Positions 31,714 to 40,644 of a stretch of 64,000 nucleotides of DNA are shown here, in pieces. The DNA comes from Streptomyces caniscabiei. GTDB taxonomy: Bacteria; Actinomycetota; Actinomycetes; Streptomycetales; Streptomycetaceae. Positions within the stretch are counted from its first letter, which is position 1; the number at the start of each line of letters is the position of its first letter. The stretch lies in the NCBI RefSeq assembly GCF_014930365.1, contig NZ_JABXWI010000027.1, positions 38,218 to 102,217 on the forward strand, in the 5' to 3' direction. The position numbers were made by a program, and so were the translations under genes. Under the pieces are notes generated by a model, which worked only from the letters and a program-made list of their open reading frames with translations, searched no databases and was not told the DNA's origin.

Positions 31714-32319
31714 ATGAACGTCACCCGAGGTTTCACCGGACGCTCCCGCGGCCGGCATCCAGGACTGCCGCCCGGCCAGTACGACGCCGGCGACGACTGG
31801 CCCGTCCTGTCGGCCGAGGTCACGCCCGACCTGACACCCGCCGACTGGACGTTCCGGATCGACGGCCTGGTGGCGGAGCCCCGCTCCTGGGACTGGGACG
31901 AGGCGCACGCGCTGCCCGCGTCGGTGTACGAGGGCGACATCCACTGTGTGACGAGCTGGTCGAAGTTCGGGGTGCGTTTCGGGGGCGTCTCGCTGGACGC
32001 GTTCTGGGACGCGGTCCGGCCCGACGCGTCCGCCACGCATGTGGTCGCGTACGCGCACAGCGGCTACACCACGAACCTCCCGCTCGCCGATCTCACCGGC
32101 GGGCGTGCCTGGATCGCCTGGGAGTACGACGGCCGGCCGCTGCCCGCCGAGCACGGCGGTCCGGCGCGGCTGCTGGTGCCGCATCTGTACTTCTGGAAGA
32201 GCGCCAAGTGGATCGCGGGCCTGCGGCTGCTCGACCACGACGAGCCCGGCTTCTGGGAACAGAACGGCTACCACGCGCGGGGCAACCCGTGGGAGGAGCA
32301 GCGGTACTCCGGTGACTGA
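31714..32319 (+). CDS. Molybdopterin-dependent oxidoreductase (sulfite-oxidase-like, YedY-type domain)
   Basis: 201 residues. WTFRIDGLVAEPRSWDWDEA and DIHCVTSWSKFGVRFGGVSL form the oxidoreductase molybdopterin-binding domain; the Cys in HCVTSWS is the Mo ligand. HVVAYAHSGYTTNLPLAD and LLVPHLYFWKSAKWIAGL follow. There is no signal peptide, so it is cytosolic, unlike YedY/MsrP. The partner is the flavin reductase that overlaps it by 8 bp. Substrate unknown. Confidence 0.88.
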   Translation: MNVTRGFTGRSRGRHPGLPPGQYDAGDDWPVLSAEVTPDLTPADWTFRIDGLVAEPRSWDWDEAHALPASVYEGDIHCVTSWSKFGVRFGGVSLDAFWDAVRPDASATHVVAYAHSGYTTNLPLADLTGGRAWIAWEYDGRPLPAEHGGPARLLVPHLYFWKSAKWIAGLRLLDHDEPGFWEQNGYHARGNPWEEQRYSGD

Positions 32320-33130
32320 GACGACAGCCCCGTACCCGCCGATCGCGCCGATCACGTCACGGACGGCCGGCGCGCCGCACACGGCCTTCTCGCCGCCGAC
32401 CCGGTTCGCCGTGCCCGGCCGTATCGCCGTGAGCAACCGGACGGCGGCCCTGTGGCAGACGGCCACGCTGACGGAGATCCGGCGCGAGACGCCCCTGGTG
32501 TCCACGTTCCGGTTCGCGGTGCCCGGGTGGGCGGGGCATCTGCCGGGACAGCATCTGATGCTGCGGCTGACCGCCCGGGACGGCTACACGGCGCAGCGGC
32601 ACTACTCGCTGGCGTCCCCGCCGGACGACGCGGGGCACATCGAGCTGACCCTGGACCACGTCGAGGGCGGTGAGGTGTCCGGCTGGTTCCACACCGAGGC
32701 CCGGCCGGGCGACTCGGTGGAGGTGCGCGGCCCGCTCAGTGGTTTCTTCGCCTGGCCCGGGGACCGGCCCGCGCTGCTGGTCGGTGCCGGTTCCGGTGTC
32801 GTCCCGCTGATGTCGATGCTCCGCCACCACCGCCTGCGGGCGCTCGACGTACCCCTGCGGCTGCTGGTGTCCGCGCGCGGGCCGGAGGAGCTGATCTACG
32901 CGGCGGAGTACGGCGCGGAGACCACGGCCGTGTTCACGCGGCGGGCGCCCGAGGGGGCGCCGGTGGGGCGGCTGTCGGCGGCGCACGTGGCGACGGCGCT
33001 GGCCGAGCCGCCGACGGGCGGGTGGGAGGCGTACGTGTGCGGCTCCAACGCGTTCGCCGAGCACGCCTCGCGGCTGCTGGTGGCGGCCGGACAGCCGGTC
33101 GACCGCATTCGCATCGAGCGCTTCGGCTGA
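32312..33130 (+). CDS. Ferredoxin-reductase-like FAD/NAD(P)-binding protein
   Basis: 272 residues from GTG 32312, overlapping the molybdenum enzyme. The first 40 residues are a Pro/Thr-rich leader. FAD motif QRHYSLASPP (R-x-Y-S), then PLSGFFAWPG, NAD(P) motif LLVGAGSGVVPLMSMLRH and C-terminal YVCGSNAFAEHASRLL. There is no 2Fe-2S domain. It probably feeds electrons from NAD(P)H to the overlapping Mo enzyme, a pairing common in actinobacteria. Confidence 0.88.
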   Translation: MTETTAPYPPIAPITSRTAGAPHTAFSPPTRFAVPGRIAVSNRTAALWQTATLTEIRRETPLVSTFRFAVPGWAGHLPGQHLMLRLTARDGYTAQRHYSLASPPDDAGHIELTLDHVEGGEVSGWFHTEARPGDSVEVRGPLSGFFAWPGDRPALLVGAGSGVVPLMSMLRHHRLRALDVPLRLLVSARGPEELIYAAEYGAETTAVFTRRAPEGAPVGRLSAAHVATALAEPPTGGWEAYVCGSNAFAEHASRLLVAAGQPVDRIRIERFG

Positions 33131-33255
33131 CCCTTCGCGCCATGATTTCTGGCGCAAACCATGCCATCCCGCCCTCTTTCGGGTACACCGGAAGTGCGGA
33201 CCAGTCCTAACCGGGGTTCTCGTGTCCGAGGACCGTGCCGGTGAGGGAGGGCGAG

Positions 33256-33840
33256 ATGCGAGGCCAGGTCTTCGGATGGCGTTGGCGCGCCAATCCGCTG
33301 CGGCGACGCTCGGACGTCGTCGAGGCGTGGACGGTGCTGTGCGTCGTGCTGCTGCTCGTCGTGGTCGCCCCGGCCGTGGGGGTCGCGGTGGGCCGCTGGG
33401 CCCACGGGGACGCGCGGGCGCACGCCGCGGCCGAGCGGGCCGCGCTGGACCGGGTCAGTGCCGTGGTCGTCGAGAAGGCGCCCGCCGCCATGCCCTCGGC
33501 GCACGGCGGCCGGCAGCCCCTGTACTGGGTGGGTGCCCGGTGGACCGAACCCGACGGCGGCTCCCGCACCGGTGAGGCCCGGGTGCCGGCGGGCACCGAC
33601 CGGGGCGATCGCGCCGATGTGTGGCTGGACGAGGCCGGGCACAGCGTCCAGCCGCCGCCGACCGCCACCGCCGTCTGGCAGCACGCGCTGGCCATGGGGA
33701 CCTGCGCCACGGGCGGCGCCGTCGCCGTCGTGCTCCTCGGGCATGTCGTGGTCCGCCGCATCGCCATTCGGCACCGGCTCGCCGAATGGGAGCAGGAGTG
33801 GGCGCGGACGGGGCCCGACTGGGGACACCGCTGGGCCTGA
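33256..33840 (+). CDS. Rv1733c-like two-helix membrane protein
   Basis: 194 residues from ATG 33256 (GGGAGGGCGAG upstream, better than ATG 33235). RWRANPLRRRSDVVEAWTVL then a helix (LCVVLLLVVVAPAVGVAVG), an extracytoplasmic domain of about 110 residues with WVGARWTEPDGGSRTGEARV, and a second helix (MGTCATGGAVAVVLLGHVVV). This matches the Rv1733c family, numerous in Streptomyces and of unknown function. It seems to be a single-gene unit. Confidence 0.82.
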   Translation: MRGQVFGWRWRANPLRRRSDVVEAWTVLCVVLLLVVVAPAVGVAVGRWAHGDARAHAAAERAALDRVSAVVVEKAPAAMPSAHGGRQPLYWVGARWTEPDGGSRTGEARVPAGTDRGDRADVWLDEAGHSVQPPPTATAVWQHALAMGTCATGGAVAVVLLGHVVVRRIAIRHRLAEWEQEWARTGPDWGHRWA

Positions 33841-33939
33841 CGCGGCACGGGAAGGAACGCGAACAATTCTCAGGTAATAGCTGCGCAGCGCATGTCGGCC
33901 ACCCTCGAAACATCCACAAAATCCACTTCCTCGACGCAG

Positions 33940-33969
33940 TTGATACTTCAATTGCGTTGCTGCCATACT
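33940..33969 (+). promoter_or_regulatory. Promoter of the DUF485/symporter operon
   Basis: In an AT-rich stretch: -35 TTGATA (33940-33945), 18-bp spacer, -10 CATACT (33964-33969). The leader to GTG 34012 is then about 36 nt. Confidence 0.55.
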
Positions 33970-34011
33970 CCGCTTTCCCCCACAGGCATAAGGCAGCGAA
34001 GAGGGTGCATT

Positions 34012-34413
34012 GTGTCCAACCACGCGGCACGGTACGGCAGTTCCGTCCCGTCTCCCCCCGCACGGACCGGCCGACAGCTTATCCACGCCCACCCTGAATT
34101 CCGTTCGATAAACGCGGCATATCGCAGATTCGGGATAGTGGCGACCGCGTTGTCGGTCGGTGGATTCCTGTCGTACGTCCTCCTGTCGAGTTTCGCGCCA
34201 GGAGTGATGAACGAGCGATTGATCGGACATCTCACGCTCGGGCTGGCCCTCGGCCTGGCGCAGTTCGCCGTCATGGGTGTGACCGCGTTCCTGTACGTCC
34301 GGCACATGCGCGAGAAGATCGACCCGGTCGTCCGGCGGCTCCGGACACAGATCGAGGAGGACGAGGCCGAGCGGCGTCGGGTTCCGGCCGGACGGCGGTT
34401 CGGCGCATGGTGA
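34012..34413 (+). CDS. DUF485 membrane protein (symporter partner)
   Basis: 133 residues from GTG 34012 (GAAGAGGG upstream); the longer frame from 33892 would start upstream of the predicted promoter. LIHAHPEFRSINAAYRRFGI is the DUF485 entry; two helices follow (TALSVGGFLSYVLLSSFAPG and LGLALGLAQFAVMGVTAFLY), then RHMREKIDPVVRRLR. In many bacteria DUF485 (YjcH-like) genes sit directly before acetate symporters, and here the two overlap by 7 bp. Confidence 0.88.
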   Translation: MSNHAARYGSSVPSPPARTGRQLIHAHPEFRSINAAYRRFGIVATALSVGGFLSYVLLSSFAPGVMNERLIGHLTLGLALGLAQFAVMGVTAFLYVRHMREKIDPVVRRLRTQIEEDEAERRRVPAGRRFGAW

Positions 34414-36005
34414 CCTTCTCCGCGAGCGTGGCCGACGCGTTCAGCCTGCGGCTGACGTTCGTACTGTTCCTGTCCGTCGTCGTGATCACCCTGTTCACCG
34501 CCCTGCTGACGGCGCCGCAACGGGACGAGATCGGCGAGTTCTACCTCGGCAACCGTGACATGTCGCCGCTGCGCAACGGCCTCGCCATGTGCGGTGACTA
34601 CCTCTCGGCGGCGACCCTGCTCGGCAGCACCGGCCTGGTCGCCCTCACCGGGTACGACGGTCTGCTCTACCTCGGCGGCACGGTCGTCGCCTGGATGATG
34701 GTGCTGCTGCTCATCGCCGAACCCCTGCGCAACGCGGGGAAGTTCACCCTCGGCGACGCCCTGGCCCGACGGCTGCCGCTGCGGCAGCGGCAGGTCCGGC
34801 TCGCCCTCGCGATCTGCACGCTCTCCGTGTGCACCCTGTACCTGGTGGCCCAACTGGTCGGCAGCATCGCGCTGATGACCCAGTTCGTCGGCGAACCCGG
34901 CCCGACCACCCGCACGATGATCGTGATCATCATCGGCACCATCGTCACGATCTACGCGGCCATCGGCGGCATGCCCGGCGCGACGTTCATCCAGGTGGTC
35001 AAGGCCGTGATGCTCGTCGCCGGGGTCACGGTGGTCGCGGTCCTGGTGTTGAACCGCTTCGACTGGAACATCGACGGACTGCTGGCGTCCGCCACCGCGG
35101 GCAGCGGACTGGGCGACGCCTATCTCCAGCCCGGTCTGCGCTACGGGGCCGGACCCATCAGCAAGATCGACTTCTTCAGTCTGCAACTGGCCATCGTGCT
35201 CGGACTCGCCGCCCTCCCCCATGTCATGATGCGGCTCTTCGCGCCACGCCGGACCAGGGTGCTGCGCGCCTCGGTGGTCTGGGCCGTGGGCCTGGTCGCG
35301 TTCGTGTGCCTGATGGCCGGCGTGCTGGGCCTCGGCGCCACGGCCGTCGTCGGCCGGGAGACCATCGCCGACATCGACCACAAGGGCGACGCCGCCGTCC
35401 TGCTCCTCGCCCACGAGCTGGGCGGCGAGGTGCTCACCGCGATCGTCTCGGCCCTGGCCTTCGTCACGCTGCTCGCTGTCGCCGCCGGCCTCATGCTCGC
35501 CGCGGCCTCCTCCGTCGCCCACGACCTGTACGGCGAGGTGATCCGCAAGGGCAGGGCCAAGGAGACGCAGGAACTGGGCGTGGCCCGGATCGCCGCGGTG
35601 ATCCTGGGCGTCCTGAGCATGATGTTCGCCCTCCTCGCCTGGGGCACCAACACCGCCACGCTCGCCTTCCTCGCCTTCGCGATCGCCGCGTCCGCCATCC
35701 TGCCGACCATCGTCTACAGCCTGTTCTGGCGGGGGTTCACCGCGCGCGGCGCCCTGCTCAGCCTGTACGGCGGTCTGGCCGGCTCGGTGGTGCTCGTGCT
35801 GTTCTCGCCGGTGGTCTCCTCCACCCCCGGGTCGGTCTATCCGCACGCCGACTTCGCCTGGTTCCCGCTGCAGAACCCGGGCATCGTGTCGATCCCCGCG
35901 GGCTTCCTGCTGGGCTGGCTCGGCTCGCGTCTCGGTCCCCGGGAGGACGAGAGCGTGTACGAGGACTTCGAGGTCCGGGCCCTGGTCGGGGCCGACCAGC
36001 GGTGA
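34407..36005 (+). CDS. actP: Sodium:solute symporter, acetate permease-like
   Basis: 532 residues, about 13 helices. The SSS-family pattern is clear: FYLGNRDMSPLRNGLAMCGDYLSAATLLG (split here as the first and second helix loops), the SIALMTQFVGEP region, YAAIGGMPGATFIQVVKAVM and LPHVMMRLFA. It probably carries acetate, pyruvate or another short monocarboxylate with a cation across the cytoplasmic membrane. The next gene encodes an acetyl esterase-like enzyme that would release acetate, though a terminator separates them. Confidence 0.9.
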   Translation: MVTFSASVADAFSLRLTFVLFLSVVVITLFTALLTAPQRDEIGEFYLGNRDMSPLRNGLAMCGDYLSAATLLGSTGLVALTGYDGLLYLGGTVVAWMMVLLLIAEPLRNAGKFTLGDALARRLPLRQRQVRLALAICTLSVCTLYLVAQLVGSIALMTQFVGEPGPTTRTMIVIIIGTIVTIYAAIGGMPGATFIQVVKAVMLVAGVTVVAVLVLNRFDWNIDGLLASATAGSGLGDAYLQPGLRYGAGPISKIDFFSLQLAIVLGLAALPHVMMRLFAPRRTRVLRASVVWAVGLVAFVCLMAGVLGLGATAVVGRETIADIDHKGDAAVLLLAHELGGEVLTAIVSALAFVTLLAVAAGLMLAAASSVAHDLYGEVIRKGRAKETQELGVARIAAVILGVLSMMFALLAWGTNTATLAFLAFAIAASAILPTIVYSLFWRGFTARGALLSLYGGLAGSVVLVLFSPVVSSTPGSVYPHADFAWFPLQNPGIVSIPAGFLLGWLGSRLGPREDESVYEDFEVRALVGADQR

Positions 36006-36030
36006 GCCCCGGCACCCACCGCGGGTGAAC

Positions 36031-36085
36031 CGTGGGGCGTCGCGGTCCCGGAAAGATCCCCTTGGCGGGCCCGCGACGCCCCACG
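36031..36085 (+). terminator. Terminator after the symporter
   Basis: Perfect 15-bp stem (36031-36045 with 36071-36085), 25-nt loop. It ends 45 bp before the esterase start, so that gene needs its own promoter or read-through. Confidence 0.75.
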
Positions 36086-36130
36086 TACGGTGTGATCATC
36101 CGCACCTCAGAACTCAAAAGGTGGTCCTTC

Positions 36131-37099
36131 ATGGCCCTGTTCGACCTGCCGTTGGACGAGCTCCGTGGTTATCGAAGCGCTTCGACCGAGCCCGAGGACT
36201 TCGACGCCTTCTGGGCGAAGACGCTCCAGGAGGCGCGCGAGCACGACCTGGACGCCCGTTTCGAGCCGGTCGACACGCAGCTGAAGACGGTCGAGGTGTA
36301 CGACGTCACCTACTCCGGGTTCGGCGGCCACCCGGTCAAGGGCTGGCTGGTCCTCCCGGCCGGGGCGACCGAACCGCTGCCCACCGTCGTGGAGTTCATC
36401 GGCTACGGCGGCGGTCGCGGCCTGTCCCACACCCACCTCCTGTGGGCCTCCGCGGGCTACGCGCACTTCGTCATGGACACCCGGGGCCAGGGCAGCGCCT
36501 GGGGCGGAGGCGGCGACACCGCCGACCCGGTGGCCGGCGCGCCCGCCTTCCCCGGCTTCATGACCCGGGGCATCGACGCCCCCGAGAACTACTACTACCG
36601 CCGGGTCTACACCGACGCCGTACGCGCGGTGGAGGCCGCCCGCGCGCATCCGCGGACCGACGCCGCGCGCACCGCCGTGGTCGGTTCCAGCCAGGGCGGC
36701 GGGATCTCGATCGCGGTCGGTGGGCTGGTCCCCGACCTGGTGGCGGTCGCGCCCGACGTGCCGTTCCTGTGCGACTTCCCGCGCTCCACCACCATCACCG
36801 ACCGGGATCCCTACCGCGAGATCGGCAAGTACCTCAAGACCCACCGCGGCCGCACGGAGCAGGTGGGACGCACCCTCTCCTACTTCGACGGCGTGCACTT
36901 CGCCGCGCGCGGCCGGGCCGCGGCGCTGTTCTCGGCGGCACTGGAGGACCAGACCTGCCCGCCGTCCACGGTCTTCGCCGCCTTCAACGCCTGGGCCGAG
37001 GCGAACAAGCGCATCGAGGTCTACGACTTCAACGACCACGAGGGCGGCGGCCCCTACCAGGAGGCGGTCAAGCTGCGCTGGCTGGCCTCCCACCTCTGA
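36131..37099 (+). CDS. Acetylxylan esterase / cephalosporin deacetylase family (AXE1)
   Basis: 322 residues, usual length. FDLPLDELRGYRSASTEPED is the AXE1 entry; YGGGRGLSHTHLLWASAGYA and MDTRGQGSAW form the oxyanion region; nucleophile elbow VVGSSQGGGISIA; catalytic His in NDHEGGGPYQEA near the end. Cytosolic (no signal), a CE7-type enzyme that deacetylates xylo-oligosaccharides or cephalosporins. Ribosome site AAAAGGTGG. A LacI-type palindrome overlaps codons 14-19. Confidence 0.92.
   Translation: MALFDLPLDELRGYRSASTEPEDFDAFWAKTLQEAREHDLDARFEPVDTQLKTVEVYDVTYSGFGGHPVKGWLVLPAGATEPLPTVVEFIGYGGGRGLSHTHLLWASAGYAHFVMDTRGQGSAWGGGGDTADPVAGAPAFPGFMTRGIDAPENYYYRRVYTDAVRAVEAARAHPRTDAARTAVVGSSQGGGISIAVGGLVPDLVAVAPDVPFLCDFPRSTTITDRDPYREIGKYLKTHRGRTEQVGRTLSYFDGVHFAARGRAAALFSAALEDQTCPPSTVFAAFNAWAEANKRIEVYDFNDHEGGGPYQEAVKLRWLASHL
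36172..36185. promoter_or_regulatory. Perfect 14-bp palindrome inside the esterase gene
   Basis: TCGAAGCGCTTCGA, 41 bp into the coding sequence. The central AAGCGCTT fits LacI-family operators of Streptomyces sugar genes (CebR-like centre AGCGCT). It could act as a roadblock operator for a sugar-responsive repressor; coding constraint alone could also give it. Confidence 0.4.
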
Positions 37100-37114
37100 G
37101 GGGGGGCGGCCGGC

Positions 37115-37537
37115 ATGGACACGGCGGAGGCCGCCCGGCGGTTCGTGGGGGTGTGGCAGGGGGCATGGGCCGCCCATGACGTGGACGCGATCCTGGAGCT
37201 GTACGCGCCGGACTGTGTGCACCGTTCGATGCCCTTCCGGGAGCCGCACCGGGGCCGCGACGAACTCGCCGCGTATCTGCGCTGGTCCTTCGCCGACGAG
37301 CGGGTGGACGACGTGCGCTTCTCGGACCCGGTGATCGGCCAGGACGGTGTGGCCGTCGCCGAGTTCCGGGTGCTGTCCGAGGTCGACCAGGAGCCGCAGA
37401 CGCTCGCCGGCTGTGTCTTCGTCCGGTTCGACGCGGCCGGCCTGGCCGTGGAGACCCGTGACTACTGGCATCTGATCCCGGTGCGCACGGAGCCCTCCCG
37501 CCCGATGTTCCTGTCGCGGACCCCGCGGGGCGGGTGA
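37115..37537 (+). CDS. SnoaL/NTF2-like protein
   Basis: 140 residues. ARRFVGVWQGAWAAHDVDAI, LYAPDCVHRSMPFREPHRGR and the final strand LAVETRDYWHLIP give the cone-shaped NTF2 fold (SnoaL_2 type). Members may be isomerases, dehydratases or ligand-binding proteins. It lies 15 bp after the esterase with a GGGGGG leader, so the two are probably co-transcribed. No catalytic residues can be assigned. Confidence 0.8.
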   Translation: MDTAEAARRFVGVWQGAWAAHDVDAILELYAPDCVHRSMPFREPHRGRDELAAYLRWSFADERVDDVRFSDPVIGQDGVAVAEFRVLSEVDQEPQTLAGCVFVRFDAAGLAVETRDYWHLIPVRTEPSRPMFLSRTPRGG

Positions 37538-37642
37538 GGCCGCCTCCGCCGCACAGCTTCCCTCCTGTCCGACCAGTCGGTATGTTCGGGGAGGCCGGGC
37601 GGCCCACGTCCCGGCGCGCGGCGGCGGGCGACGGAGGGGTTC

Positions 37643-38803
37643 ATGTCCGAGTCTCAGGTTCAGGGTCACTGCGAGGCGCGGTTCGCGGCCGTGCGCGACG
37701 CGTTCGAGGAGAATTTCGCCGAGCGTGACGAGCTGGGGGCGGCGGTCACGGTGACGCTGGGCGGGGAGACCGTGGTGGACCTGTGGGGCGGCTGGGCCGA
37801 CGCGGCGCGGACCCGCCCCTGGGAGCGGGACACCGTGGTCAACGTCTGGTCGACGACCAAGGGCGCGACCGCGCTGTGCGCGCACGTCCTCGCCGACCGG
37901 GGACTGCTCGACCTGGACGCCCCGGTGGCCGTGTACTGGCCGGAGTTCGCGGCGGCCGGCAAGGAGGGCGTCCTCGTCCGGCATCTGCTGTCGCACCGGT
38001 CGGGGCTCGCGGGGCCGCGCGAGCCGCTGTCGTTCGAGCAGCTCCAGGACTGGGAGCTGACCGTCGAACGGCTCGCCGCGCAGGAGCCGTGGTGGGAGCC
38101 GGGCACGCAATCCGGGTATCACGCCATGACGTTCGGCTTCCTCGTCGGTGAGGTGGTCCGGCGGGTGTCGGGGCTGCTGCCGGGCGCGTTCCTGGCGCGG
38201 GAGGTGACCGGGCCGCTCGGCATCGACTTCACCATCGGGCTGCCCGAGGCGCAGGCGTCCCTCGCGGCCGAGCTGGTGCATCCGCCGGCCGCGACCACCA
38301 GTGAACAGGCGGCGGTCTTCGCCCAGTTGACGCCCACCGCGCTGGCCGCCCTCGCCAACCCGCTGGTCGGCGCGGCGGAGGCCAACACCCTCGAGTGGCG
38401 GGCCGCGGAGGTGCCGGCCGCCAACGGCCACGGCACCGCGCGGGCGGTGGCCGCGCTGTACGGGATCCTCGCGGCGGGCGGCACCTGGGGCGGCCGGGAG
38501 GTGCTGTCCGCGAAGGCGGCCGAGCGGGTCCGTGAGGGACAGGGAGCCTGCCGTGACCTGGTGCTCGGCGCCGGGTTCGGCCGGGACACGGAGATCGGGC
38601 TGGGGCTGTGGCTGAGCGGTCCGCACGGCTCGTACGGACCGAATCCCCGGGCCTTCGGCCACGACGGCTACGGCGGCTCCTGCGGTCTCGCCGACCCGGA
38701 GGCCGGCGTCTCCCTCGGCTACGTCATGAACCGCATGGGTCCGCACATCGCCGACGACCCGCGCAAGACGGCACTGGTGGAGGCGGTCTACAGCGCGCTG
38801 TGA
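37643..38803 (+). CDS. Serine hydrolase of the beta-lactamase/EstB family
   Basis: 386 residues. Class C beta-lactamase fold: nucleophile motif NVWSTTKGATALC (S-x-x-K), Tyr motif in the GYHAMTFGF segment (Y-x-x-M/N form), HLLSHRSGLAG and C-terminal FGHDGYGGS (H/K-x-G analogue). No signal peptide, so it is a cytosolic esterase like EstB or a D-amino-acid-type hydrolase. Ribosome site GACGGAGGGG. Substrate unknown. Confidence 0.9.
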   Translation: MSESQVQGHCEARFAAVRDAFEENFAERDELGAAVTVTLGGETVVDLWGGWADAARTRPWERDTVVNVWSTTKGATALCAHVLADRGLLDLDAPVAVYWPEFAAAGKEGVLVRHLLSHRSGLAGPREPLSFEQLQDWELTVERLAAQEPWWEPGTQSGYHAMTFGFLVGEVVRRVSGLLPGAFLAREVTGPLGIDFTIGLPEAQASLAAELVHPPAATTSEQAAVFAQLTPTALAALANPLVGAAEANTLEWRAAEVPAANGHGTARAVAALYGILAAGGTWGGREVLSAKAAERVREGQGACRDLVLGAGFGRDTEIGLGLWLSGPHGSYGPNPRAFGHDGYGGSCGLADPEAGVSLGYVMNRMGPHIADDPRKTALVEAVYSAL

Positions 38804-38918
38804 GCCATGAGTCGGCCCCCATGCGGGTCCGGGGTGTGCTCGTCCTGCACGGAGAGTCCTGCGTCAGTGCACGCTCAGTCGATCCCGGCACCTCGACCGA
38901 TGCCAGTATCGACCCCGA

Positions 38919-38967
38919 GCGAACTGTGGTCCTTCGCTGTCCCCCTGAAGCGAACAGCGGTCCTTCG
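38919..38967 (+). repeat. Two direct repeats upstream of the secreted hydrolase
   Basis: GCGAACTGTGGTCCTTCG (38919-38936) and GCGAACAGCGGTCCTTCG (38950-38967), 16 of 18 identical and 31 bp apart, about three helical turns. Each is flanked by CGAA/TTCG arms. They lie 39-87 bp before the hydrolase start, so they may be tandem regulator sites. Confidence 0.55.
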
Positions 38968-39005
38968 ACGCCGATCTCTCGACCTCGTCAGGAGCTGTCA
39001 CACAC

Positions 39006-39812
39006 ATGCGCAGACATCACCGTCCTCTGATCCTGGGCGTCGCCGTCACGGTCGGGATGCTCACCGCGACGGTCGTCCCGTCGGCCGCCGCCCCCGCGAC
39101 CGAACGGACGTCACCGAAGCCCACCGTCGTCCTGGTCCACGGCGCGTTCGCGGACGCCTCCGGCTGGTCCGGGGTCGTCTCGCGGCTGAAGAAGGCCGGC
39201 TATCCGGTCGTCGCCCCGGCCAACCCGCTCCGGGGCCTGCAGCCGGACGCCGCGTATCTCGCCTCGCTCCTCGGCACGATCGACGGTCCGAAGATCGTCG
39301 TCGGGCACTCCTACGGCGGCGCCGTCGTCACCGAGGCCGCCGCGTCCGTGCCGGAGGTGAAGGCACTGGTGTACGTGGCGGCGTTCATGCCCGACAAGGG
39401 CGAGGTGCTCGGCGAACTGGCGAACCGCTTCCCCGGTTCCGAACTGCTTCCGGCGCTGGAGGGACTGCCGGACGGGGCCGGACACACCGATGTGGCGATC
39501 AAGCCCGACAAGTTCCACGACGTGTTCGCCGGTGACCTGCCGCGTTCGCAGACGTCGGTGCTGGCGGTGTCCCAACGCCCGGTCAGCCTCTCGGCGTTCG
39601 AGTCCACGGCGCAGGCCGCGGCGTGGCGCACGATCCCCTCCTGGTTCATGGTCGCCACCGGGGACAAGACGATCTCCCCCGCGCTGGAGCGCTTCCAGGC
39701 GAAGCGGGCGGGCTCGCACACCGTCGAGGTCAACTCCTCGCACGTGGTGATGATGTCCCACCCGGACAAGGTGACCGCGCTGATCAAGTCGGCGGCGAAG
39801 TCCACTCGTTGA
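39006..39812 (+). CDS. Secreted alpha/beta hydrolase
   Basis: 268 residues. Signal peptide MRRHHRPLILGVAVTVGMLT ending SAAA. VVLVHGAFADASGWSGVV is the oxyanion strand, nucleophile VVGHSYGGAVVT (Ser), and catalytic His in SSHVVMMSHPD. It resembles the secreted esterase-like hydrolases (Abhydrolase_6) common in Streptomyces. Substrate unknown. Two direct repeats lie in its upstream region. Confidence 0.88.
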   Translation: MRRHHRPLILGVAVTVGMLTATVVPSAAAPATERTSPKPTVVLVHGAFADASGWSGVVSRLKKAGYPVVAPANPLRGLQPDAAYLASLLGTIDGPKIVVGHSYGGAVVTEAAASVPEVKALVYVAAFMPDKGEVLGELANRFPGSELLPALEGLPDGAGHTDVAIKPDKFHDVFAGDLPRSQTSVLAVSQRPVSLSAFESTAQAAAWRTIPSWFMVATGDKTISPALERFQAKRAGSHTVEVNSSHVVMMSHPDKVTALIKSAAKSTR

Positions 39813-39833
39813 GGCTTGGCCGGCCGGTCCCGG

Positions 39834-40580
39834 TCAGCCCTCGCGGGTGGCCACCACCATGCGGCAGCGGGGGCTGCCGTCGGGCCGCCGGCCGAACTCG
39901 GGCAGCGCGAACAGTTCCACCTCGAAACCGGCGCGTTCCAACTCGGGCCGTACGACACCGAGTCGGAACGGCCGGTAGTACATGACGAACGGCGGCCGCC
40001 AGACCGCGTTGCGCACCCGCATCGCCGTGTCGAAGCCCAGGGCCGCCCAGTACCAGGGGGAGCGGGCCGGGGCGGGCGCCGGCAGCGGGAACGCGAAACG
40101 CCCGCCCGGTCGCAGGACGGAGTGGACCTCGGAGAACAGCCGCGGCAGTTCCTCCGGCAGGAAGTGCCCGAACGCGCCGAGGCTGACGGTCAGGTCGAAG
40201 GAGGAGGCGAACGGAAGGGCGAGGGCGTCGCCGTGGACCCAGGACAGGCGGGGTCCCTCGCCGTCGGCGGAGGCGCCCCCGGGGCCCACCTGCTCCCTGC
40301 CCACCGCCAGCATCCCGGCGCTGATGTCCACACCGGTGACGCTCTTCCGGCAGACCTCGCGCAGCACCTCCATCCCGGCTCCGGTGCCGCAGCAGAGGTC
40401 GAGGCCGTCCTCGAACGGGCCCATCGCCGACAGGAACGCCTCGACCGCCTCCAGGACGGAGTCCGGCGTACGGAACGGCGTCCGGTCGAACTTGGGTGCG
40501 AGCAGGTCGTAGCCGTGTTCGACGGAGGAGAGCGCCTGAACGGCGAGTTCGCGGAGGCTGGGGCCTTGCGGGGTGAACAT
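39834..40580 (-). CDS. Class I SAM-dependent methyltransferase
   Basis: 248 residues. Motif I GLDLCCGTGAGMEVL, then VTGVDISAGMLAV, LSWVHGDALALPFASSFDL, and VLRPGGRFAFPLP. Methyltransf_25/11 type, close to ubiquinone/menaquinone-like enzymes; acceptor unknown. TAAGCT 7 nt before ATG 40580 suggests a leaderless transcript. It converges with the secreted hydrolase and diverges from the GH13 gene. Confidence 0.88.
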   Translation of the reverse strand: MFTPQGPSLRELAVQALSSVEHGYDLLAPKFDRTPFRTPDSVLEAVEAFLSAMGPFEDGLDLCCGTGAGMEVLREVCRKSVTGVDISAGMLAVGREQVGPGGASADGEGPRLSWVHGDALALPFASSFDLTVSLGAFGHFLPEELPRLFSEVHSVLRPGGRFAFPLPAPAPARSPWYWAALGFDTAMRVRNAVWRPPFVMYYRPFRLGVVRPELERAGFEVELFALPEFGRRPDGSPRCRMVVATREG

Positions 40581-40644
40581 CGCCTCAGCTTAGGCCCTGG
40601 CTCGGGGCAGCGCCGGGCGCGGACCGTCGCCTATGGTCCGGGAC

